9,322 nucleotides of DNA from Bacteroidales bacterium (GCA_031264715.1 JAISDP010000210.1:1-9322); one strand, 5' to 3'; positions 1 through 7,794 are shown, counted from the first letter of the stretch. The notes: generated by a model not told the origin, from the letters alone. Numbers and translations: made by a program.

Positions 1-53
1 CTGTCATTAGTTAACATTCAATCAGGAACCGGGCTTGTGTGCCCCATGAATCA

Positions 54-1463
54 ATGTCAAGAAAAAATAAAGTGCAGGAGATTATAGAAAACGTCGAGGT
101 GGTGGATGTTGCCGACGACGGGAAAGCAGTAGGCAGGGTGAGCGATCTTGTGGTGTTCATATCCCATGCCGTTCCGGGCGATGTGGTGGACGTACGGGTC
201 ACCAGAAAGCGGAAAAAGTACGTTGAAAGTATTCCTGTACGTTTCACTAAATATTCCGAATGGCGCGTCGAACCGGTTTGCAGCAGTTTCGCAGCATGTG
301 GAGGGTGTAAATGGCAGGATTTCGATTACCGCCAGCAGCTTCTCCTGAAGCACAAAAATGTAACGGATTGTCTGCTGCGTATCGGCAAGCTGGATGTACC
401 CTCCATTGCGTCCGTACTGGCTGCTGATCCTGTGGTGTTTTACCGCAATAAACTTGAATTTACATTCTCGTCCAACCGGTGGCTCACTACCGAGGAAATG
501 CAGACAGGCGATGAAATTACCAACCGTAATGCGCTGGGATTCCATATCCCTGGGATGTTCGACAAGGTACTCGACATAGACCGCTGCCATCTGCAACCTG
601 ACCCGTCGAATGCGATCCGCAATGCGATCCGTGAATTTGCCTTGCAGGAAGACATGCCGTTCTACGACCTGCGCAACCACCGGGGCTATCTCCGCACGCT
701 GGTGATCCGCACCTCATCCACAGGCGAAGTGATGGTGATTGTTAGCTTCCATCACGAAGACACTGCCATGCGCGAAAAATTATTGAATTTCGTATGGAAG
801 CGCTTCCCCGCAGTAACATCGCTTATGTATGTGATTAACCCCAAGCCGAACGACAGCTTTACCGACCTCGAAGTGCACTTGTACAAAGGAACGCCCCATA
901 TCATGGAGGAAATGGAAGGATTGAAATTTAAGGTAGGACCGAAATCGTTTTACCAAACCAATTCCAGGCAAGCATACCGGTTGTACGGGATTGTGCGCGA
1001 TTTTGCCGGACTTACCGGTCGCGAAATCGTGTACGACCTGTACACCGGAACCGGAACCATTGCCAATTTCCTTGCAGCTAAGGCCAAAAAGGTAATTGGT
1101 GTGGAGTATATCGGCGAAGCCATTGAGGATGCAAAATACAACTCGGCGATCAACGGCATTAAAAACACGTTGTTTTATGCAGGCGACATGAAGGATGTGT
1201 TTACCATGGAATTCATCCGACAGCACGGCACGCCCGATGTAGTGGTGCTCGATCCGCCGCGGGCCGGACTCCATACAAAAGTCATCGAAGCGCTCTTGCC
1301 GGCGATGCCCCAAAGAATGATATACGTGAGTTGCAACCCGTCGTCGCAGGCCCGCGACCTTGCTTTGATGCAGGAATTTTACAGAATCACCGCCGTGCAG
1401 CCCGTAGATATGTTCCCGCATACGCATCATGTGGAAAATGTGGTCAGCCTGGAAAGAAAATAG
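54..1463 (+). CDS. rlmD: 23S rRNA (uracil-5-)-methyltransferase, RlmD/RumA family
   Basis: This is an SAM-dependent enzyme that makes 5-methyluridine in 23S rRNA (U1939 in E. coli) in the cytoplasm. From the ATG at 54 it has 469 residues. A TRAM RNA-binding domain covers roughly residues 8-68. The iron-sulfur cluster cysteines are C76, C82 and C85 (pattern CSSFAACGGC) plus C178 (DRCHLQ). The methyltransferase core has QTN (about 301-303), the SAM loop DLYTGTGT (about 328-335), LDPPRAG (about 399-405), the catalytic cysteine in YVSCNPSS (C427), and the family-typical C-terminus FPHTHHVENVV. All expected residues are present. An in-frame GTG at 39 would add five residues, and a stop at 12-14 excludes anything longer. 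I prefer the ATG because relatives begin with a basic MxRxxK-like start. The family is sure; the exact methylated uridine (RlmC/RlmD/TrmA-like) is inferred. Confidence 0.95.
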   Translation: MSRKNKVQEIIENVEVVDVADDGKAVGRVSDLVVFISHAVPGDVVDVRVTRKRKKYVESIPVRFTKYSEWRVEPVCSSFAACGGCKWQDFDYRQQLLLKHKNVTDCLLRIGKLDVPSIASVLAADPVVFYRNKLEFTFSSNRWLTTEEMQTGDEITNRNALGFHIPGMFDKVLDIDRCHLQPDPSNAIRNAIREFALQEDMPFYDLRNHRGYLRTLVIRTSSTGEVMVIVSFHHEDTAMREKLLNFVWKRFPAVTSLMYVINPKPNDSFTDLEVHLYKGTPHIMEEMEGLKFKVGPKSFYQTNSRQAYRLYGIVRDFAGLTGREIVYDLYTGTGTIANFLAAKAKKVIGVEYIGEAIEDAKYNSAINGIKNTLFYAGDMKDVFTMEFIRQHGTPDVVVLDPPRAGLHTKVIEALLPAMPQRMIYVSCNPSSQARDLALMQEFYRITAVQPVDMFPHTHHVENVVSLERK

Positions 1464-1489
1464 TTTCAAGTTGGGCAAAACCCGAAACT
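1462..1489. terminator. Possible weak bidirectional terminator between convergent genes
   Basis: Arms AGTTTC (1462-1467) and GAAACT (1484-1489) enclose an inner GGG/CCC stem with loop CAAAA and a 5-nt bulge. It lies between the stop codons of two convergent genes, where a shared terminator would be expected. No good T-tract follows on either strand, so this is a weak call. Confidence 0.3.
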
Positions 1490-2443
1490 TTAACCGATTC
1501 CCAGCGCATAATGCTGGAAGAGCCGCAACAATTCAATGACAAACGCGATCCCCATATGGATAATTACCCCGCCCCAGATATGACGGGTTTGGAAAGCGAG
1601 CGCCCCGAGAAAATATCCGCCGAAGAATGCCGAGATGGTTTCCATCACCGGTTTGCCGAAATGCAACGCTACATATACCACAATCATCGGTAACACAGCC
1701 GAGCGGCCCAGTATCGATGCCATGCCGATGACCAGCGCGCCCCTGAAAATCATTTCCACCATCAGGAAATCGCTGATATAGATGGCTTCGAAAATGGCCG
1801 TATTCAACCATACGGGCCGTCCGAAAACATTTTCAAAATTCCATGGTTTGTACATGGGGTAGTATGACAGGAAATCGGGCGTAAAGGAAACTGCCGCAAG
1901 GATGGGCAGGATCACCGCGTACAGGCTAAGATAGGCTTTTACGTGATGGTTGCCCTTGCCTATTCCGTAAAGACCTTTGACGTCCTTGTCGATCGCGAGC
2001 CGGAGCAGTACCAGCACAGGAAGTACAAAGATGACGTTGCGCATCCGCCACAGCACATTGAAAGTATACGACTGTTCGGATGATGAATATGCCTGCAAGG
2101 ACAATACCTCCCACGAGAAGGCGTCGGCAAACCCGATGAGGCACATCAGCAACAATCCCCTGGCAAAGAAAACCGGCTTTGCGATGTTGCGGAACTCGCC
2201 GCGGATGATGGTTACAGGGACGGCAACGAGAAAATACATCACCACAAACATCAGCATGTTGTTGACAATGGCATTTGACGTGGGGATACGGTTTTCGCTG
2301 ATCAATGCGCCCCAACCGGCGCCATATACCAGCAGGATGCTCAGCGCCGCCACTGTCACCGTATAGGCATAAGCCGCAAGGTGGAAATCCTTACGGAAAA
2401 ACAGGACAAAATCACCGAAAAGTATTTTTAAATGCTTCAACAT
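1490..2443 (-). CDS. CPBP-family (Abi/Rce1-like) integral membrane protein
   Basis: A 317-residue multi-pass membrane protein with hydrophobic segments at roughly residues 25-47, 60-82, 92-110, 134-152, 168-190, 225-245, 250-262, 268-288 and 290-308. The C-terminal half has the CPBP (type II CAAX prenyl endopeptidase-like) layout: VEMIFRG (229-235), ALHFGKP (259-265) and IIHMGIA (294-300). E230, R234, H261 and H296 match the second Glu, the Arg and the two His of the family. The first Glu of EExxxR is Val here, and the Asn four residues after the last His is Ala. Related Bacteroidota proteins often have a similar reduced ExxxR motif, so this may be a subfamily trait; protease activity is uncertain. 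The substrate is unknown. It converges on rlmD and is divergent from the CheR-like gene. There is no recognisable Shine-Dalgarno, and the start lies only 4 bp from a TATATTTG box. Confidence 0.85.
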   Translation of the reverse strand: MLKHLKILFGDFVLFFRKDFHLAAYAYTVTVAALSILLVYGAGWGALISENRIPTSNAIVNNMLMFVVMYFLVAVPVTIIRGEFRNIAKPVFFARGLLLMCLIGFADAFSWEVLSLQAYSSSEQSYTFNVLWRMRNVIFVLPVLVLLRLAIDKDVKGLYGIGKGNHHVKAYLSLYAVILPILAAVSFTPDFLSYYPMYKPWNFENVFGRPVWLNTAIFEAIYISDFLMVEMIFRGALVIGMASILGRSAVLPMIVVYVALHFGKPVMETISAFFGGYFLGALAFQTRHIWGGVIIHMGIAFVIELLRLFQHYALGIG

Positions 2444-2599
2444 GCAGCAAATATATTGTTTTCGCAGACAGCCGCATCAAAAATCTTCATCAAAATATTT
2501 TGTACTTATTGTTTTTATCTATTCCTTTGTCTTTTAAAGGTTGACAACATTGTTGAAAAATCTTAAACATTTATAGTTTCAAAAACGTATACATATTTG

Positions 2600-2621
2600 T
2601 TGCTGTTTGCATAAACAGCAA
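2600..2621. promoter_or_regulatory. Perfect palindrome upstream of the CheR-like gene
   Basis: Arms TTGCTGTTT (2600-2608) and AAACAGCAA (2613-2621) flank the 4-nt loop GCAT. It ends 33 bp before the CheR-like start codon, next to a near-consensus -7 box (CATATTTG, 2592-2599). It has no T-tract on either strand, so it reads as an operator or 5' UTR hairpin rather than a terminator. Which divergent gene it would serve is not known. The rest of 2444-2654 is AT-rich and otherwise featureless, apart from another possible promoter (TTTG 2499-2502, 19 bp, TTCCTTTG 2522-2529, one mismatch). Confidence 0.4.
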
Positions 2622-2654
2622 ATTTACCGTCAAATCTAATCATAGCTCATCAAT

Positions 2655-3482
2655 ATGCAGGCTTCCGTTAGCATCGATATCGGGATCAGGGAAATTCGCC
2701 AACTGACCGGTTTTATCAAGGAAACACACGGTGTGGATTATACCGATTACGCGTTGACTTCGTTCAAACGACGTGTGGAAAACTTCCTGATTGCCAACAA
2801 GTATGGCCTGGACACAGTAGTGGAAAAGTTGGAATCGAAAGACTTCCTGGATCATTTTGCAGGGCGGATTGCCGTGGGTGCTACCGAATTGTTCCGCGAC
2901 CCCACCTTTTGGATACTGTTGAAGAATATCTATCTTGCCCATATTCTCAAGGAACAGTCCAAAGCGCGGATATGGCTGCCGATGTGCGCTTCGGGCGAAG
3001 AATTTTACAGTTTAGCCATACTCTTGAAGGAAAGCGGATGGACCGACCGTGCAGAAATATACGTATCGGGCATGAGTAACGAATCGCTCGAAGCCATCAA
3101 GCGCGGGTGGATGGAACACGAAAAGCTCGAAATCAGCGCCAAAAACTACATCCGGTTCCAGGGAGCAGGCCAATTGTCCGACTATTTCAAGAGAGACGAC
3201 GACGATATTCATTTCGATCGCTCATTGTTTGCCAATACCCGTTTTTTCAAGGAAGGTCTCGAATTCAATGAAGACCTGCCCCCCATGCATTTGATCCTTT
3301 TCCGCAACCAGATGATTTATTTCAACCCGACGCTGCAATACAAAGTATGCGATGCATTATACAATAAATTATCGGTAAAAGGATTGCTGGCTTTGGGTAT
3401 CCTCGAGGAAATCGAATTGAGCATCAACAATAAATATGTGGTATTGAATAAAGGGGAAAGTATCTACCAGCGGAAAAGCTGA
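2655..3482 (+). CDS. CheR-type SAM-dependent methyltransferase-like protein, divergent
   Basis: 275 residues, close to the usual length of a single-domain CheR. CheR proteins methylate glutamates of chemoreceptors; in Bacteroidota, stand-alone copies usually belong to two-component signalling rather than flagellar chemotaxis. An N-terminal helical domain (about 1-65) precedes the methyltransferase fold. Visible motifs are TELFRDPTFW (77-86), RIWLPMCASGEE (105-116) and LILFRNQMIYF (213-223), matching the family's T.FFRD..xF, RIWSAACSTGEEPYS and DLIFCRNVLIYF. Two expected acidic positions are lost: the xTDID stretch that contacts the SAM ribose reads SGMSN (138-142), and the Asp before LIxxRN is His212. 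PYS is FYS. Catalysis is therefore doubtful. No cheB, receptor or kinase gene is visible nearby. The ATG at 2655 is the first in-frame start after a stop at 2643-2645. Confidence 0.8.
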   Translation: MQASVSIDIGIREIRQLTGFIKETHGVDYTDYALTSFKRRVENFLIANKYGLDTVVEKLESKDFLDHFAGRIAVGATELFRDPTFWILLKNIYLAHILKEQSKARIWLPMCASGEEFYSLAILLKESGWTDRAEIYVSGMSNESLEAIKRGWMEHEKLEISAKNYIRFQGAGQLSDYFKRDDDDIHFDRSLFANTRFFKEGLEFNEDLPPMHLILFRNQMIYFNPTLQYKVCDALYNKLSVKGLLALGILEEIELSINNKYVVLNKGESIYQRKS

Positions 3483-3679
3483 ACAGGACGGGTAAAAATT
3501 TTTTCAGCGAACAGGAAACGGATCTCTTCCGGAGGCATTTTTTGCCGCCATGTCGGAAAATGTCGACAATATGTGGACCATTGACGTTGCAATGGTCATA
3601 TCTCGCGCTGTTGATGATCGGGCTTTCAGCCTGCGCCCCATATAATGTCTTAATAAGTTATCATTTTTTTATCCCTTGC

Positions 3680-3711
3680 TTTGTCGGTATAAAGTAATTA
3701 TAATACATTTG
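3680..3711 (+). promoter_or_regulatory. Bacteroidales-type promoter (-33/-7) for the Gfo/Idh-like gene
   Basis: TTTG at 3680-3683 and TACATTTG at 3704-3711 are separated by 20 bp, a full match to the Bacteroides consensus TTTG-N19-21-TAnnTTTG. Transcription would start near 3716-3719, giving a leader of about 15 nt before the ATG at 3732. It would drive the Gfo/Idh-like gene and probably the gene after it. Upstream, 3483-3679 holds no supported gene; one weak lipoprotein-like ORF is described under findings. Confidence 0.7.
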
Positions 3712-3731
3712 TCAAATCAAAAGAAATCTTT

Positions 3732-4670
3732 ATGACAAGAATAGGAATTATCGGAACCGGCGACGTGGCTCATGTTCACATTGCAGAACTGTTAACAGGC
3801 AGTAATTATGAGATAGTTGGTTGTTATTCGCCCGAAAACCGCCAATCGATGATTATTGCACGGCAATACCGGCTGATCTCCTATTCGTCTCCCGAAGCGC
3901 TTTTCAAATATGCCGATGCAGTGGATATAACGGACAATTTGCCGGAAACGATGGCATTGGCGGAATTATCGTTGAAAGCGATGAAGCATGTGTTTATTGC
4001 CCAGCCCGACCGGTTGAGCCTGGAACAAATGCAATATCTGAAAAAATTGGCAGAAGAATCGGGGGTAGTTTTACAGTTGGGCACAGGCTACAGGTATTGT
4101 CCCGCCTACGAAATGCTCGCCGAATCAATGCAAGCGGCAAATGTAGTCGTCATCTGGCATCAGTTGGTGAACCGCAGCGATTTGTTTACACGGCTAAATG
4201 TAGAATTGTCATACGATTTCGATTTTGTGACCGGTATCCTGAAAGCCGGTATCAGCAAACTTGATGTCAAGATATGGACTAAATCGGAAAACTCGCCCGA
4301 TGTGCTCCATTGCAGGCTGGAATGCGACAATGGTTGTGCGGTGAACCTGATGGTTTATACCGTTGCAGAAGGCGAACCCAAGCTGGAATTTACATTTACT
4401 TCTTCGGATGCGGTGATGCGTGCGGATATATTCAAATCCGTTGTCGAAAAGCAGTACCGTACCTACAATGTAGCCGACAGCATCATCCTGGATGCCTATA
4501 GCGACAAGACAATCCATAAGCGCTACCTGCAAAACTTCTATCGTGCGATTTGTAACGAACATGACGCCATCCGCAGCATCGACGAGCAATTCCAGAATAA
4601 GGCCGCCGCCGATTATATCGTTAACCGGATCAAACAACTGCAACCGGCGTACCAGTTTATTCAATATTAA
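3732..4670 (+). CDS. Gfo/Idh/MocA-family oxidoreductase-like protein lacking the catalytic lysine
   Basis: 312 residues. Members of this family are NAD(P)-dependent oxidoreductases, mostly acting on sugars. The N-terminus is a Rossmann fold with dinucleotide motif GIIGTGDVAHVH (5-16), and NLPETM (69-74) matches the usual xTPxxxH region. GTGYRYCPAY (117-126) matches the family's GFNxRFxPAY. The C-terminal alpha/beta domain follows, with YDFDFV (161-166) where relatives have HDIDxx. The family's EKP motif, whose Lys is catalytic, reads AQP (90-92), so a normal hydride-transfer role is unlikely unless another residue substitutes. It has its own promoter and is followed after 30 bp by the Vsr-like gene, which suggests an operon. 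The substrate is unknown; a role as sensor or binding protein is possible. Confidence 0.82.
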   Translation: MTRIGIIGTGDVAHVHIAELLTGSNYEIVGCYSPENRQSMIIARQYRLISYSSPEALFKYADAVDITDNLPETMALAELSLKAMKHVFIAQPDRLSLEQMQYLKKLAEESGVVLQLGTGYRYCPAYEMLAESMQAANVVVIWHQLVNRSDLFTRLNVELSYDFDFVTGILKAGISKLDVKIWTKSENSPDVLHCRLECDNGCAVNLMVYTVAEGEPKLEFTFTSSDAVMRADIFKSVVEKQYRTYNVADSIILDAYSDKTIHKRYLQNFYRAICNEHDAIRSIDEQFQNKAAADYIVNRIKQLQPAYQFIQY

Positions 4671-4700
4671 CACAAAGGCACAACTGCACCGGGAAAGCAA

Positions 4701-5594
4701 ATGCATTATGTTAAATCCGGGATCATGGATTTTGAAAAAGAAGCAATTGACTGCATCCTGCAATACAACCCGGAAGCTGAAATAACTAACAGGACGGAAT
4801 TTCCCGGGCTTGCCTGCAAAGCGGTTTATGTCCCCGGTAAAAATATTGTCTTCCACTTGATTCCTGTTCCCTTTGCCGGATTACAAAACTTATCCCCAAC
4901 TTATTTCCAGGAAAAATCGCTTGAATATGCCTCGCTGGGCATCCAGTTGGTGCATTTATGGCAGGATTATTGGGTTACCGGGCAGGAGACAGTACATTCG
5001 CGCATTGCCGCGTTCTCGGGTTCGAGTATTCGCATCCATGCGCGCCAGGCTAAGGTACAGCGCATTACAAAAGACGATATGCGCTGTTTCTTTACAGTCA
5101 ATCATTTGCAGGGGCCTGTTAACGCGCGCTACAATTATGGGTTATATGCCGGCGGGCAACTGGTAGCGGCAGCGTCATTCAGCGCCGGGCGTACCGTCAC
5201 GCGTAATGGAGTTGCAGGCCGTTCGTTCGAATTGTTGCGTTATGCAAGTTTATTACATCATCGTGTGGTTGGCGGGTTTGGAAAACTGATCGCCTGTTTC
5301 ATCGAAGAAGCGCAGCCCGACGACATCATGACGTATGCCGATTTGGATTGGGCGTCAGGCAAAAGCTACAGGGCGTTGAACTTTGAACAGACTGCCGTTA
5401 CCCCGCCACAAATGTTCTGGATCCACCCTGCCGATATGATCCGGTATTACCCGCATCGTCTTCCGTCGCATCTGACAGATGAATTTAAGCGTCGGGGCAG
5501 ACACGGAAATATAGGTGATTTTCTGAAAGATATGGGCTACATTAAAATTTATAATGCCGGGAATTTGAAGTACTTGCTCATCCGCGGCTACTGA
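4701..5594 (+). CDS. Protein related to phage Vsr/Hef-type endonuclease proteins, nuclease residues apparently lost
   Basis: 297 residues. Residues about 112-235 resemble the C-terminal region of phage proteins annotated as Hef-like homing or Vsr-like endonucleases: IHARQAKV (112-119), NHLQG (134-138), YNYGLYAGGQLV (144-155), ELLRYAS (177-183), VVGGFGKL (189-196) and YADLDWASGKSY (212-223). Upstream, LGIQLVHLWQDYW (79-91) matches the GIRLIHIFEDEW segment just after their nuclease core. Where those phage proteins read roughly LDIYIPELNLAIE, this one reads CKAVYVPGKNIVFHL (39-53), so the expected Asp and Glu are absent. I infer a domesticated, non-cleaving derivative. The tail from about 240 is unassigned. 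An alternative start is the ATG at 4725 (MDFEKEAI). It probably shares a transcript with the Gfo/Idh-like gene. Assignment is from memory of family patterns, not a search. Confidence 0.6.
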   Translation: MHYVKSGIMDFEKEAIDCILQYNPEAEITNRTEFPGLACKAVYVPGKNIVFHLIPVPFAGLQNLSPTYFQEKSLEYASLGIQLVHLWQDYWVTGQETVHSRIAAFSGSSIRIHARQAKVQRITKDDMRCFFTVNHLQGPVNARYNYGLYAGGQLVAAASFSAGRTVTRNGVAGRSFELLRYASLLHHRVVGGFGKLIACFIEEAQPDDIMTYADLDWASGKSYRALNFEQTAVTPPQMFWIHPADMIRYYPHRLPSHLTDEFKRRGRHGNIGDFLKDMGYIKIYNAGNLKYLLIRGY

Positions 5595-5728
5595 CACAAT
5601 GCCACATGCGGCTGTAAAAATGGCAGGAAAAACAGATCGCAGTCATGTCAAAACTTATTTGGCATGGAATATGTGTATCTCACAGAAAAGTAAAAAATGA
5701 TGTTTAACTTATAAAATCATATTCAAAC

Positions 5729-6007
5729 ATGACAAATGTAAAAATTAAACCTTTAGCAGACAGAGTTCTCGTGCAACCGATGGAAGCTGAGTCGAAAACC
5801 GCCAGCGGGCTGATCATTCCCGACACGGCCAAGGAAAAACCCCAAAAGGGTACAGTTGTGGCCGCAGGCCCCGGCACGAAAGACGAAGAGATACAAGTAA
5901 AAGTAGGCGATGTTGTCCTTTACGGAAAATATGCCGGTAGCGAATTGAATGTCGATGGTACTGATTATTTGATGATGAGACAATCAGACATTCTAGCAGT
6001 AATTTAA
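5729..6007 (+). CDS. groES: Co-chaperonin GroES (Hsp10)
   Basis: 92 residues, normal length. It caps the GroEL ring as a heptamer and closes the folding chamber. The N-terminal KIKPLADRVLVQP (5-17) is the family signature. The mobile loop that docks on GroEL is about 19-33, including SGLIIPD (26-32). The C-terminal half has GDVVLYGKYAG (60-70) and YLMMRQSDILAVI (80-92). No unusual residues are seen. It lies 50 bp upstream of groEL, as in most bacteria. I found neither a CIRCE operator nor a full TTTG/TAnnTTTG promoter in 5595-5728, so its heat-shock control cannot be read from the sequence. Confidence 0.98.
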   Translation: MTNVKIKPLADRVLVQPMEAESKTASGLIIPDTAKEKPQKGTVVAAGPGTKDEEIQVKVGDVVLYGKYAGSELNVDGTDYLMMRQSDILAVI

Positions 6008-6057
6008 TTTTGTAACAGTTATTTTCATAAAATCTAATCAAAAATCCATAAAGAGAT

Positions 6058-7692
6058 ATGGCAAAAGAAATTAAATTTAATATAGAAGCCCGTGATTCCC
6101 TGAAAAAAGGTGTAGATCAATTGGCTAATGCAGTAAAGGTAACTTTAGGCCCCAAGGGTCGTAACGTAGTTGTCGACAAGAAATTCGGCGCTCCGCAAGT
6201 CACCAAGGACGGTGTAACGGTTGCTAAGGAAATCGAATTGTCGAACAAAATGGAAAACCTCGGCGCACAGATGGTGAAAGAAGTAGCGTCAAAAACCAAC
6301 GACGATGCCGGCGACGGTACTACCACTGCCACTGTATTGGCTCAGTCACTGGTAGCTGTAGGTTTGAAAAACGTTACCGCCGGCGCCAACCCGATGGACT
6401 TGAAACGCGGTATGGATAAGGCCGTGATTAAAGTTACCGAAAGTTTGAAATCGCAATCGAAAGAAGTAGGCGACGATCTGAAAAAGGTAGAACAGGTTGC
6501 CTCCGTATCGGCCAATAACGATCCCGAAATAGGCAAACTGATTGCCGAAGCAATGGGCAAAGTGAAAAAGGAAGGCGTTATCACTATCGAAGAAGCTAAA
6601 GTATCCGACACTTATGTAGATGTAGTGGAAGGTATGCAGTTCGACCGTGGTTACATTTCGCCTTATTTCGTGACCGATACCGAAAAGATGGAATGTACGC
6701 TCGAAAACCCGTTGATTTTGATCCACGACAAAAAGATCTCGACCATGAAGGAATTTCTTCCGATCCTGGAAACATCCCTTCAAACCGGCAAGCCCCTCCT
6801 GATCATCGCTGAAGATGTTGATGGCGAAGCTGTCGCCACTTTAGTTGTGAACAAGTTGCGCGGTTCGTTGCGTATCTGCGCCGTTAAAGCTCCCGGCTTT
6901 GGCGACCGTCGCAAAGAAATGCTCGAAGATATCGCTATCCTTACCGGTGGTACCGTAATTACCGAAGAAAAGGGACTGAAACTCGAAAACGCCACCATCG
7001 ACATGTTGGGTCGCGCCGAAAAGATCACCGTGAACAAGGACAACACCACGATCGTGAACGGGGCCGGTGAAAAAGCTCAAATCGATGCTCGTATCGCCCA
7101 GATCAAAGCCCAGATGGAAAATACCACCTCGGACTATGATAAGGAAAAACTTCAGGAACGCCTGGCTAAGTTGGCCGGTGGTGTAGCAGTGCTCTATATT
7201 GGCGCCGCTACCGAAGTTGAAATGAAGGAAAAGAAAGACCGCGTAAACGACGCTTTGAGTGCAACCCGCGCAGCCGTTGAAGAAGGTATCATTCCGGGCG
7301 GCGGTGTGGCGTATGTCCGCGCTATCAACGCCCTCGACGGCATGAAAGGCGATAATGACGACGAAACTACAGGTATCGCCATCGTACGCCGCGCCCTCGA
7401 AGAACCCCTTCGGCAGATTGTTGAAAACGCCGGTCTGGATGGCGCCGTTGTCGTACAGAAAGTACGCGAGGGCAAAGATGATTACGGGTACAACGCGCGC
7501 ACCGACGTATACGAAAACTTGCACGCTGCAGGCGTTATCGATCCTACCAAGGTTGCCCGCGTAGCCCTCGAAAATGCAGCTTCCATCGCCGGTATGCTCC
7601 TCACTACCGAGTGCGTATTGGCCGAAAAGGAAGAAGACAAACCCGCAGCAATGCCTAATCCCGGAATGGGAGGCATGGGCGGAATGATGTAA
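6058..7692 (+). CDS. groEL: Chaperonin GroEL (Hsp60)
   Basis: 544 residues, normal length. It is an ATP-driven double-ring chaperonin for folding cytoplasmic proteins, working with the GroES encoded just upstream. Visible motifs include the phosphate-binding TLGPKGRNV (29-37), DGTTTAT (86-92, with the Asp that acts in ATP hydrolysis), the apical domain beginning near 190, and the C-terminal equatorial GGGVAYVRA (about 415-423). The C-terminus is the usual flexible Gly-Met tail (GMGGMGGMM). No key residue is missing. The start ATG follows AAAGAGAT, at best a weak ribosome-binding site. The gene ends 20 bp before a strong terminator, so groES-groEL is a closed two-gene operon. Confidence 0.99.
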   Translation: MAKEIKFNIEARDSLKKGVDQLANAVKVTLGPKGRNVVVDKKFGAPQVTKDGVTVAKEIELSNKMENLGAQMVKEVASKTNDDAGDGTTTATVLAQSLVAVGLKNVTAGANPMDLKRGMDKAVIKVTESLKSQSKEVGDDLKKVEQVASVSANNDPEIGKLIAEAMGKVKKEGVITIEEAKVSDTYVDVVEGMQFDRGYISPYFVTDTEKMECTLENPLILIHDKKISTMKEFLPILETSLQTGKPLLIIAEDVDGEAVATLVVNKLRGSLRICAVKAPGFGDRRKEMLEDIAILTGGTVITEEKGLKLENATIDMLGRAEKITVNKDNTTIVNGAGEKAQIDARIAQIKAQMENTTSDYDKEKLQERLAKLAGGVAVLYIGAATEVEMKEKKDRVNDALSATRAAVEEGIIPGGGVAYVRAINALDGMKGDNDDETTGIAIVRRALEEPLRQIVENAGLDGAVVVQKVREGKDDYGYNARTDVYENLHAAGVIDPTKVARVALENAASIAGMLLTTECVLAEKEEDKPAAMPNPGMGGMGGMM

Positions 7693-7712
7693 AAATTGTT
7701 TGTTTCCATATG

Positions 7713-7743
7713 AAAGCCCCCGGAGATGATCCGGGGGCTTTTT
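7713..7743 (+). terminator. Intrinsic terminator of groES-groEL
   Basis: A perfect 12-bp stem, AAAGCCCCCGGA (7713-7724) with TCCGGGGGCTTT (7730-7741), has a 5-nt loop GATGA and runs into a T-tract (7739-7743). It starts 20 bp after the groEL stop codon. Confidence 0.93.
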
Positions 7744-7759
7744 CGTTATAGACCCCACA

Positions 7760-7776
7760 CCGACTTTTCAAGTCGG
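7760..7776. repeat. Short inverted repeat
   Basis: CCGACTT (7760-7766) and AAGTCGG (7770-7776) form a 7-bp stem with a 3-nt loop TTC, just downstream of the groEL terminator. No T-tract follows. Its role is unknown; it could be a remnant of a dispersed repeat. Confidence 0.5.
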
Positions 7777-7794
7777 ATGCTAACATCTCACAAT

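Noticed and set aside
39..53. GTG start giving rlmD five extra residues
   Set aside because: Possible, but the ATG at 54 gives the basic N-terminus normal for the family. The GTG has no supporting ribosome-binding site.
780..1478. Minus-strand open frame opposite rlmD (232 codons)
   Set aside because: It is fully antisense to conserved rlmD motifs, and its His- and Arg-rich translation is typical of a shadow frame.
2655..3482. Chemotaxis operon
   Set aside because: Only a CheR-like gene is present. No cheB, cheA, cheW or receptor gene lies in the window, and the neighbours are unrelated.
5595..5728. CIRCE operator or HrcA site upstream of groES
   Set aside because: I looked for the TTAGCACTC-N9-GAGTGCTAA inverted repeat and found nothing like it. 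No full TTTG/TAnnTTTG promoter is visible either.
6841..7758. Long minus-strand open frame opposite groEL (305 codons)
   Set aside because: It is the antisense shadow of groEL, crosses its terminator, and its translation resembles no protein I know. GroEL itself is certain.
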